Shown in pieces: positions 25,490 to 34,913 of a stretch of 64,000 bases of DNA (positions are counted from its first letter, which is position 1; every line of letters starts with the position of its first letter). Source of the DNA: Parietaria judaica (lineage: Eukaryota; Streptophyta; Magnoliopsida; Rosales; Urticaceae); contig OX940865.1 in assembly GCA_954871525.1 (NCBI GenBank), forward strand, positions 25,714,420-25,778,419, written 5' to 3'. A program made the translations under genes and the position numbers. The notes below the pieces were generated by a model. It had not been told where the DNA came from and did no database searches. It saw only the letters and a program-made list of their open reading frames with translations.

Positions 25490-27136
25490 TTACATCTGAC
25501 TCCGAGTCACACTCGCCAATGGCCCCATGCTCTTGGCCACGCCCTTGAGCACAAACTTCTGAATCTTTCCCGTGGAAGTCTTCGGCAGCTCCTCCTCGAA
25601 GCACACCGTTTTCGGCACCATGTACCGCGGGAGCCTCTCCCGGCAGTGCTCCACGATCTGCTCCTCCGTCGCCGCCTCCTTCAGCGTCACAAACGCGCAC
25701 GGCGTCTCACCCCAGAACTCGTCCGGCCGCGCCACAACCGCAGCCTCGCGCACTGCCGGGTGCGCATACAGCGTCGCCTCCACCTCGACGCTGCTAATGT
25801 TCTCGCCGCCGCTGATGATCACGTCCTTCGACCTGTCCTTTATCTCCAAATACCCGTCGGAGTGCATTACTCCGACGTCGCCCGTGTAGAACCACCCGTC
25901 GCTCTTTATGACCTCGTCCGTTGCAGCCGGGTTCTTGAGGTAGCCCAGCATGATGCACCCGCCTCTCAGGACCACCTCCCCGACAGCGGTACCGTCGCGC
26001 TTAACGCTCATCCCGGATACGGGATCGACGACGTCGATTTCGGCCATTGATGCCGTCCTCACACCCTGCCGGGCCTTGAGGGAGGCCCGCTCGAGGGCTG
26101 GGAATTTGTCCCACTTCTCCTTCCATGCGCAGGACACAACCACGCCCATGCATTCGGTCATCCCGTAGCCGTGGCTGACGATGATGTTGAGCGACTCCGC
26201 TCGATGGAGCACCGCCGGGGGTGGGGGCGATCCGCCTGTCATGATGTGAACCGGGTGGCTGAGCGGGTCGGTAGAGCAATTGGAGAGCATGTTGAGCACT
26301 ACCGGTGCGCAGCACATGTGCGTGACGCGGTGGCGGCGAATGAGGCTGAAGACGGTGGAGCCAGTGAACTTGCGAACGCAGATGTTGGTGCCGCCGACGG
26401 CCGCCATGCCCCACGGATAGGCCCAGCCATTGGAGTGGAAGATGGGGAGGGTCCAAAGGTACACCGGGTGTTTGGGCACTCCCCAATCGATGAGAGAGTC
26501 GACGGAGACGACGAAAGCTCCACGGTGATGGTGAACGACTCCCTTTGGCGAAGCCGTCGTGCCGGACGTGTAATTCAGCACCATCGGGTCCCACTCGCTC
26601 TTGGGACGGACCCAGTGGAACCCAGGGTCGCCTTCCTCCACCAGGCTCTCGTAATCAGAAATGAACCGACTGTCCCGGCCGGTGCTTATATCGTCCTCCT
26701 CGATTAGGACGAGAAGCGGGACGGCGGTGCCTTCCGGGAAGGCTGCAACAGCTTCGAGAACTAGGGCTTTGGATTGGCTATCAACGAAAACGAGCTTGGA
26801 CCCGGCGTGGGAAAGGATGGAATAAACCGTTCGGGCATCGAGCCGGGTGTTGACATTATTGAGAATGGCGCCGGCCATCGGCACCGCGAACTGGAGCTCA
26901 TACATTGCCGGCAAGTTCGGGGCCACGACGGAGACAACCTCTCCCCGTCCGACCCCAAGCGACTGGACAATGGACGAGGCAACACATACGCATCGGTCGC
27001 GGGTTTCCGACCACGTGTACGACACGTCGCCGTAGACTACCGAAGGGCTGTCGGAGTAGGCCATGGCCGCTCTCTCCAGGAACCCTAGTGGGGTGAGAGG
27101 GCAGGAGTTGGCTGGGTTGGGTTTTAGGGCTTCCAT
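25490..27136 (-). CDS. Acyl-activating enzyme (AMP-binding acyl-CoA synthetase, benzoate/short-chain acyl-CoA ligase-like), 548 aa
   Basis: This uninterrupted ORF encodes an enzyme that should make an acyl-AMP from a carboxylic acid and ATP, then the acyl-CoA thioester. Visible motifs: P-loop YTSGTTASPKG (189-199), YGMTE (324-328), YTGD (417-420), the SKDVIISGGENISSVEVE hinge region (436-453) and C-terminal catalytic Lys in STGK (521-524). Length and the CPLTPLGFLERAA and VYLWTLPIFHSNGW signatures place it with plant clade VI AAEs (AAE1, benzoyl-CoA ligase and hop/cannabis CCL types). Substrate cannot be decided from sequence. The C terminus ends SQM, not a canonical SKL-type peroxisomal signal found in several relatives, so the location is uncertain and may be cytosolic. 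GC content is high, like exons 1-2 of WSD-A/B. It has the same strand as the WSD array and lies between WSD-B and WSD-C, which suggests a supply of acyl-CoA for ester synthesis. Confidence 0.93.
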   Translation of the reverse strand: MEALKPNPANSCPLTPLGFLERAAMAYSDSPSVVYGDVSYTWSETRDRCVCVASSIVQSLGVGRGEVVSVVAPNLPAMYELQFAVPMAGAILNNVNTRLDARTVYSILSHAGSKLVFVDSQSKALVLEAVAAFPEGTAVPLLVLIEEDDISTGRDSRFISDYESLVEEGDPGFHWVRPKSEWDPMVLNYTSGTTASPKGVVHHHRGAFVVSVDSLIDWGVPKHPVYLWTLPIFHSNGWAYPWGMAAVGGTNICVRKFTGSTVFSLIRRHRVTHMCCAPVVLNMLSNCSTDPLSHPVHIMTGGSPPPPAVLHRAESLNIIVSHGYGMTECMGVVVSCAWKEKWDKFPALERASLKARQGVRTASMAEIDVVDPVSGMSVKRDGTAVGEVVLRGGCIMLGYLKNPAATDEVIKSDGWFYTGDVGVMHSDGYLEIKDRSKDVIISGGENISSVEVEATLYAHPAVREAAVVARPDEFWGETPCAFVTLKEAATEEQIVEHCRERLPRYMVPKTVCFEEELPKTSTGKIQKFVLKGVAKSMGPLASVTRSQM

Positions 27137-27931
27137 GCGTGGCTGATTACTGTATATCAGTTTGTTCTCCGACTGTATGTAACTATGTATCTATCTATAT
27201 ATGTATATCAGCTTTAATTGGATTAGGTATGATACAAAGGACGAACGTACTTATGACCTGAGCGATTGTCGTATTTATAAAGAATATCATCAGTACTATC
27301 TTGTCTCTTCGTATGAATCCTCTCTTCATTTCTTCAAGCCGTTATGCCAGGTTTCACGTGAAACATCCGAATCACTCTTTAGATATTTTTTCTTAGATAT
27401 ATATAATTCAAGCGTTGAATAATTTTAGACGTGCTTTATTTATATATACGGTATTAATATAATCATAATATATCTTAACAATTATAGTACTACTACACAA
27501 TCAATTAAGCATAATATCCTAAATAATATAGCTTCTCTATTGTGCAATGGTGTTGAAACGTGGTAGTGTTTATAAATAAGCAAAATATATGAATATCAGG
27601 GTTTATTACAGAAAGGTCTTAAAATATACTCAGTGTTTCTTATTGAACAATAATAAAAATATTTAGATACAAAATATGAGAGTAAAACGTGCCAACACGT
27701 TGATCAATTTATAATAGAAGGATAATGACATATTTTCCTTTATTAATTAGTGATGACGGATACTCTTTTTTTAATATATAGTTTAAATGTTGAATTAATT
27801 AACCTTCTAAATAAATATCACCTTAAATAAGTGTCAGCGCGGTTAATACTTATGCACAATACGTAAAATGATGGTGTAGTAAATAACTCGGTATTCAACT
27901 CTTTTGGTCTTTATGTATAATTATTAGTTCT

Positions 27932-27973
<42 letters not shown>

Positions 27974-28620
27974 GTGATACGGAACTCAAAACTTCGTTTG
28001 ATATTTTCGAAGAGTTAACTTTTAGTTGCTATGATTTCTAGTTAGCTTAGTACTAAACTCTTTTGACTATAATAAATTTTGTCCATATTATTTTTGTTGA
28101 GCCATGGTAATTATTAATTACTACTTTAACTCTAATATATAATATAACTCTTACTTGATTAGCGTTGCGTTAATTGTACATTTCCAAATCTTGGGAGTGA
28201 AAGAATTTCATGCAAGTCACGTATTCACATTCATAAAGAAAAAATCCGTATAAATAGTTCGAAGTTCACAGGTCTCTACTAAAGCTATGTAACGCACAGC
28301 CTCGTGATTTAAGCAGTCAGAACATGACACGAAAAAAAAAAATCACTTTAAAATCGACTAATAGTAAATGTATGATAGTCTTGTAGTTTTGATGTCCATT
28401 GGGCCAATGCCAATAAATAGCAATATATAACAGTGAAAATACCATACCGCAAAATTAGAATTCAAGCGTTTCGTATTTTGTTCGGATTTTAATACATTGT
28501 AATTTTTTTTACGTAAATTGGATTATTGATGTAGCAAGAGATTATCGGAAAGAATAAAACCGCAAATTTTTAACTTTCCTTTATTAATATATCAAGCTAA
28601 GAAAATGCATCAATGTCTTA

Positions 28621-29047
28621 AGGGGCGGATTTATTGAGGGCCGAGCGAGGACAGCCGCCCCCACTCGATTTAAATCCGTGGTTTTTAATAAATAAATGTA
28701 TACAATTTTATTAATATATATTAAATGTATCATAATAAAACAATGTTAATACTATGGTGTAGTTGTTATTTGAGAATAGTTTTAACTTTCTCTCCTTGAG
28801 ACCAAGTTTCAATTCCCATCAACTTCATTTTTTTAATATTTATGATCTCTATTATTAACCATCTCTTAACGTAAAGATATTCTTTTATCATACATTAAGT
28901 TATAATCTTTATATAATTATATCAATAAATATTTTATCGATTATTACAAATCAAAGATAAAAATATTTTATTTATCATATTATATTATGAAAATTCCGGC
29001 TTAATTTTTTTCGCCCCCTCTTGGAAAATTTCTGGCTCCGCCTCCAA
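28621..29047. mobile_element. Short non-autonomous hAT element, 427 bp, 8-bp target duplication ATGTCTTA
   Basis: The left end reads AGGGGCGGATTTATTGAG. The right end read inward is TTGGAGGCGGAGCCAGAAA, the GGCGGAGCC type of end common in plant hAT elements. ATGTCTTA occurs at 28613-28620 and 29048-29055, an exact 8-bp duplication that can be read as 9 bp with an adjoining A. The interior is AT-rich and non-coding. Confidence 0.82.
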
Positions 29048-29260
29048 ATGTCTTAGGTAGGTATAGAGGTCGAACAGAAAAGACATGATGAAGGAAGGAG
29101 TCCTAAACAAGAAACAAATACCACAGATACCTTAAATGGAGAAGTAAATAAAGGAAATGAATGGTGCAAATCATGATAATACAAACAAGAAATAAATGCT
29201 AGAATCAGCCACAAATAATGCCACATTAATGATGCCAAGATCCTGGGGATCTCACACAAG

Positions 29261-29302
29261 CACGTGTCATTTTCCGGCGCCTCGGTCTCCGCCTCTATAA
29301 AC
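29261..29302 (+). promoter_or_regulatory. Orphan plus-strand promoter-like segment
   Basis: An ABRE/G-box-like CACGTGTC (29261-29268) lies about 27 bp upstream of CTATAAAC (29295-29302). GC-rich spacer and a C/A-rich leader follow. No convincing ORF follows on the plus strand. It may be the surviving promoter of a lost gene or a captured fragment. It points away from WSD-C, whose 3' end lies about 420 bp further on. Confidence 0.4.
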
Positions 29303-29722
29303 GCTATCCCTAATCTTAGCACACACCATCAATTAAAAATTTATATCCAAATATTTTAATAAAATCACAAGAAAAGAACACCTGAACCGGATTTTAAAGT
29401 TCTGGCAAAATCTGGAATAATTCGGATTACTGTGATCAACAACAAGCTTTCATTTTTGTCGAATAAATTGGCCAATTCAGATGCAGATACCGGATTCAGT
29501 TGACTGTATTTGTAATAGAACATTATATTATATATAGCAAGTTCAATAATAAGACTTCAAGTAAACCCTGTCAAAAGAGTTCTAAACTCATAATTGAAAG
29601 AAAGAAAGAAAAAACATATTTAAAATCAGGTCAACAAATTCTAAAAATAAAATATATATATATATATTATATTACAAAAGCAATAAACTTAATGTTTGCT
29701 TCTTATAAGGATATTATATGTG

Positions 29723-32700
29723 TCACTTTTTGATGAGCCCTTTCTTTATAACAGTATCTTTAAGAAGCTTGAGAGATTCAACAATGTCGTCACACAACTG
29801 ATGAGGATCGGATATAGTATTCTCGTCCACCGATAGACTAATACTCATCTCGTTCATGTAGCTTTGAAAGCAAACCAATAACTCCTGCAAATCGCAATAT
29901 ATATATATATATATATATATATTAAGAATCAGATGAACAAACATACATATTTATATTTCAAAATTCTAATTTTAATTGAATTCTTTTGCCAGAGAACGAG
30001 AGCAATCCAATCAATGTTAGAAGATCCCCGCAAATTACATAAGAAAAAATGTTCCATATTTTGTACGTTTTGTGGTCATTGATACGTGAAAAGCTCGCGG
30101 GCTTCCTCGATTGTTTATTTGAATGATTTTGTTATTGTAAATAAACTGTCACAGAATTATGCACGGCCCCGTGTTTTTCCACAGAAGCTGGCATGCGGGG
30201 CCATCGGCAGAACAAGCCGCGCTATTCCGCACGGTGATCATATATAATTATATGCATCGCTTTCTGAAATTATGTACTAGACATAAATATAGTAAAAAAA
30301 AACCTACATTATTGTACGCTTAATTAACTTGTTTGATTTTATTTTTATATATGTATATATATATATGATGATGTATATACTACTTACACTGGCTTGGCCA
30401 TAGGTATTAGCAACGAGATAAGCCATGGGGTGGCCAAAGAAGCTAATTTCCTCGACGGGTCCAACTACATTGGAGAAGGCCATGGTCGTGCTTGTAAAGA
30501 GTCTTTGAAAGAGACAACTTGATGCCTGTTCATTCATTTCAAACCAAACACAATATGGGTTCATAATGTATATGTATATGTGTATGTACAGCGTTTTGAC
30601 ACTTTCTTTGTCCTTAACTATACTACATTACATGTTAAAAGTACTATATCCAAGTTGAACTACAAAAATATAAAAGTTTAGGACGGGTTTAAGAAATGCG
30701 CCGGTAAAAGTATTACATTACGAGTGCAATACAAATGTTTGCTATTTAATTGTTGGCGAATGTATAAACGGTCACTAACATATAAGTCGGGTTTAATTAC
30801 TCAAGCCATCGTTTATAGAGAAGAGAACAGAGGGAGGCAGATGCCTTGGCTCGTTTGAGTACTAAAGGTATATTTAAAAAAAAATACAATTAAATACTCC
30901 AACAATTGATCTAGTTCATATAAAATAGAATCAAATACTCAAAATAAAATCTAGTTTCATATTGATCTCGCATATATTCCTTCTAATTCCTAAAAATATA
31001 TTATAAACTGAGTAAAAAAGATGAGTGAGGATTGATACCTTGATGCCAAAAAAGTTGTAAACTATTCCGGCGATGGAGAAACTGCAGAGAGCTTCAAGAG
31101 AATGCTTCTTTCGATCAATGGTAGCTTTAGCTTGGCGAACATAGTCTAATGGGTCATCTTTCAGCCTTATGCTGAAAGGAAGAAGAACATAGCCAAACCA
31201 ATTACCCCATTTTGCCTTTGTATTTTTCTCCATCATATCAGCTAAAGCCTGAAATAGAATTTTCGGTTAGCAAACAAATTGAATGAATATTATATACGTA
31301 AAGTATAGACAACATAGCGTTAAACTAATAATTAAAATAATAATCAATTGAAAGACCTGAATTCCTGCCGATGGTCTTATGTTGATGAACAAAATTGATC
31401 TCAAGAGAATATTTTTTGGAAGATTATTGTACTTTTCCGTCCTTCCGATGTCCGTTTTGTTATCATGGCCTGAGCAAAAAATGAAAAAATGAGAAAAAGA
31501 TAATCAACACTTGTTTTGGTTATTGATAGATTCACTAATAATCGCTAAATCAGTACAATCAAACCATTAATCAATTTTTGTTTTGGTTATTGATAAACTC
31601 ATTAATAATCGCTAAATCGGTACAATCAAACCGTCGATAACGAGAACTTATAGTTGTTTTACTTTTAAGTTATAACGTTGATAAAAATAATATTGGTTTA
31701 ATTATTAATAATATAAAAGTTCTAATGTTTATTACATGATATTGATATGTGACGGGAAGTTGAGCTTACCGTATCTTCTATTGAGATATTGTGACAAACC
31801 AGCTTGCGTGATGCCCAATGCAACGTCATTGATTGTCTGCTAGTCAAATGGTAACATTACTATTCGAACCCAACAAATAATAATAGTAATACTACAAATA
31901 ACAAATGTATGAGTATGAGCACTTTAATACAATATATAGGGGTAAAATGGAGACACGAAACCGGTATTTTCACCCCGTTTTTTTTCCCTCTCTCTGTTCT
32001 CGGTTTATCATCACCAATCCCAAATCAATATTTAAACCGGTAATTCGTATGAAAAAAGTTCCACTCCTAGTTTATATGAATGACATAAAACCTGAGTAAT
32101 AAAATTATTAGAGCTCACCATGTTCATGGAATTCTTGACCAATTTCAAATCATCAAGCTTGACAATCCGATAGACTATCCGGCGAGGATTGTTCTCGCTT
32201 CCCGGCGGACCCTTGATTGGCGTATCGGTATCTTTCACTAAGAACAACGCCGTCGCTATAAACAGAAAAACGTCAACACAAGTGTTCCAAAACAGCTTGA
32301 GAATCCACCAGAGCCACAAAAACCCTACGAAGCCGGATCGCTTGAGGTCATGATTGGCTCTGCGATTCGCAGTTGGAATCGTTGGTAGTGCCTCGGCGTT
32401 CGAGGATTGTCGCATGCAAGCAAGCAAGAGGGACATGAGAGAGATGCCATCGCCGAGAGAGTGGTGAACCCTCAAGATGACAGTGCCCTTTGCTCGTGAG
32501 GTTTCAACGTTGAGGATGTGGAGGTCCCATAGAGGCCTCGACTTGTCAAGCCTTGTCTTCGTGAGGCCATGCACATAGTCTTCTAAAACCCTATTTGGGT
32601 CATGCTCGCACTCGGCCACGTCGACATCGGGGATTATAACGTGCTTGTCCAGATCAACTTCTGTTCTTACCCATCTCATCATCCCATCTTTGCCCTCTTC

Positions 32701-33750
32701 AACCTGACGAAGTGGCGGAACAAAAAATCACACATTGGAGGGCTAGATCTACATTCTTGACCAAAATTACAATTGATTAATTATATTTGAATTTCATTAA
32801 AAAAAATAGAAATTAAGATGAATCCATGACGAATATATTTCCTTAAAGACACAAGGCAATAAGGTTAACCAAATGATCAAGCATTTAAATTTATATCTTT
32901 ACAGGACAAGGTTAGTTGAGCATTAATTAAACTTTTTTAGGCTTGACATTTAAACTTGCATGTCCTTTGTACTTTGTAGGCACAAGATTAAAGTCCTGGT
33001 TCGACCACAAACTTAGTAAAGCATCGAACTATGGACACAAATGCCACATTGTGTATGAACAAAAAAGCATTTGTGAAAATCTTATGTGTGGAACGTATCA
33101 ATGGGAACCGATAAGTACGCAAAATGTCTATATAAATATCTTGCACGGCGGTCCAAATTTTTTGCATAAATCAAGATGGAAATTTTAAGAAATTATCTCG
33201 TACGACTATCACCGAAAACCGTCATGCAATAACAAATTGTCCCCGAGGAAACAATATATTTTAGAAGGATTGAAAGACAGTTTAACAGCATGGTGCAATT
33301 AATTTCAGCACTGCGAAAATATAGTTTGCTACTCCTGACGTGACATTTGAGCATCTTTTAACGACACTGGATCTCTTCAAGTCCAATAATTTCATGAGGC
33401 GTATAAGGTTTGTTTTGCTTACGGGCAAACTCGAGAAACGTGGGTGCTTGAGCAGCGTCCGAGGCAAGTTGTCCTTGATAACTGCAGGGTCAACCTTGGT
33501 CTTACACCCCATGTTCACCAAGATATGCACATTGAAGTTTGGCTCGTGGAACAAACGCCCACCTGTGTATTTTAACTCGTTACGATACATGGTTCGAGTC
33601 CCGCGACATAAAAAAAATAAAAAATAAAAACTGCGTACCTGGGCTCACGGGCTCTCCATCTTCTTCCACTTCCTCCTTGATCTCATCATATGATGTCGAG
33701 TTTCTAACCTTGGTTTGAATAGGCTTCAAGGCTTGCTTTCTCACTCCCAT
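29723..33750 (-). CDS. WSD-C: WSD1-like wax ester synthase/diacylglycerol acyltransferase with an extra intron, 8 exons, 508 aa
   Basis: Exons on the minus strand: 33750-33639, 33562-33423, 32703-32119, 31836-31770, 31469-31357, 31248-31039, 30525-30388, 29884-29723 (1527 bp in frame, all GT-AG). The family's usual exon 1 is split by a 76-bp insertion (33563-33638), listed separately. Splicing it gives SPGGRLF where the paralogues have SPAGRLF or SPVGRLF. Motifs: KHPRFSSL, PLWDLHIL, HHSLGDG, a hydrophobic stretch in the second half of the long exon (LWLWWILKLFW...FLFIATALFLV), TINDVALGITQAG, FINIRPSAG, KWGNWFGYVLLPF and FSNVVGPVEEI. Predicted role: acyl-CoA:alcohol or acyl-CoA:diacylglycerol acyltransferase at the endoplasmic reticulum. 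If the extra intron is not spliced, the reading frame is broken inside the N-terminal domain. Confidence 0.9.
31511..31632. repeat. Two-copy tandem repeat of about 67 bp in an intron of WSD-C
   Basis: Copies at 31511-31565 and 31578-31632 each start TTGTTTTGGTTATTGATA and end GTACAATCAAACC, with a few substitutions and a 12-base spacer. They lie in the intron between the 67-bp and 113-bp exons. Confidence 0.8.
33563..33638 (-). other. Insertion-derived novel intron in exon 1 of WSD-C
   Basis: The 76-bp segment is absent from the other five paralogues at this position. ACCTG occurs at both borders (33561-33565 and 33637-33641), a 5-bp direct repeat. On the minus strand this repeat is CAGGT, so it provides CCAG|GTACGC as donor and ACACAG|GT as acceptor. 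Removal restores the frame exactly. The inserted 71 bp contain, on the plus strand, GGTTCGAGTCCCGCGAC, which matches a tRNA T-arm / polymerase III box B. An A-rich tail (AAAAAAAATAAAAAATAAAAA-like, about 33609-33630) follows. This suggests a 3' fragment of a tRNA-related retroelement inserted antisense. Confidence 0.8.
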
Positions 33751-34913
33751 GCTTTCGTGTTTTTTTTATGGAAAATGCTCTATAAGAAATGTGTGTATCG
33801 ATATATTTATATATATATATATATATTTGAAAAAACAAATGCGATATAGGCTCAATCTCCAAAAGTATTTGAGAGGTCAGAAATATAGCCACTGCGTTTT
33901 GACATTAACCGTGTGATGCTTTTTACTGCATCGAACTACCGAAGCCTTTAATTGGAGCTTGAATTGCATGAACCAACTATAATATTAATGACATGGTGCA
34001 TGCGGTGATAGGTCATGTAGTTATTCACTGCAATGAATAGCTTCTCCACCCTCTCCCTATTTACCTATATATATGTATATATATATATATATATTGTATT
34101 TATCTCTTCTTGGAGAGTAATAAGTGTTCTTTATGTTTTTTTTTCTTAAAAAAAAAATCTCTTTCTTGGAGAGAGAATAGCAGCATATTTGCACCACAAG
34201 CAGGCAGGCCCGGCCCAATAATTTTCGGAGCCTTCGGAAAATAAAAATTTATTAGACTTGTTTAAATTATTATGAATATGTTTTATTAAGATATAAAATA
34301 TAATATAACATGAGATTTTTTAATTGAAAATTTTTGTATGTAAATATTTTTTATTTTATTGAGATGGCTAGCCTTGAGCGATTGCTCAAAATTTATTTGT
34401 TTTGAATATGGCAACCCGTCGTTTAAGCTAATGCGGCTAATAATTGGGTCGTCGCAGCTTTCATCTTATATGATAATATAATTGCACGATGGAAATAAAT
34501 ATATTCTTTAAACTCTAACTCGTCGTTGGACTTATACAATAACATTTTCTATTTTAAGCCTAAGTTTTCTTGAAGTAGCAGCCTATAGCGCTGCTACTAT
34601 TGCGGACAAGTCTTGATTGTGAGTACATCAGTACACCACCGACAATTTATACCAAAATATAAATCCTTCATATAAGTCCGCCATTAAGAGAATAAATATT
34701 TTTTCAGTACTCAAATTTCTCCTCCGTTCTCATTTCGAAATAATTTAGTGTAAGTTACATGAACATATCGAAAATTAAAATGACAAGCTATCCTTGGTAA
34801 AATATTGTTTATTTCTTAGAAAAGTTACATATATCAAGAATAAGAAAATGAAAATAAAACAACTCATAAAAAATATATGTAAATTTGCAAGAAGTAGCTC
34901 TAGTAACATGGTT
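33751..34913. other. Intergenic region between WSD-D and WSD-C
   Basis: It contains the WSD-C promoter region (TA-rich tract near 33800-33830), TA microsatellites near 34070-34095, and a decayed DNA-transposon fragment near 34205-34400. That fragment has GGCCCGGCCC at its left and GCCTTGAGCGATTGCTC near its right, resembling interiors of GGGCCGGCCC-ended hAT elements. No gene is seen. Confidence 0.5.

Larger units (their letters stand above)
27137..29722. other. Intergenic region between WSD-C and the acyl-activating enzyme
   Basis: It holds the upstream region of the acyl-activating enzyme (TATATAGAT-like sequence within about 70 bp of its start), a TA microsatellite at about 27936-27970, a short hAT element at 28621-29047 and a promoter-like segment at 29261-29302. 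The remaining sequence is AT-rich with no gene I can support. Confidence 0.6.

Noticed and set aside
26001..26707. Large ORFs in other frames within the acyl-activating enzyme
   Set aside because: They are shadows caused by high GC content. Only the 548-codon frame has the adenylation motifs.
33577..33607. tRNA-like sequence in the WSD-C insertion
   Set aside because: Only a T-arm/box B-like part is present. There is no box A or full cloverleaf, so it is not a tRNA gene.
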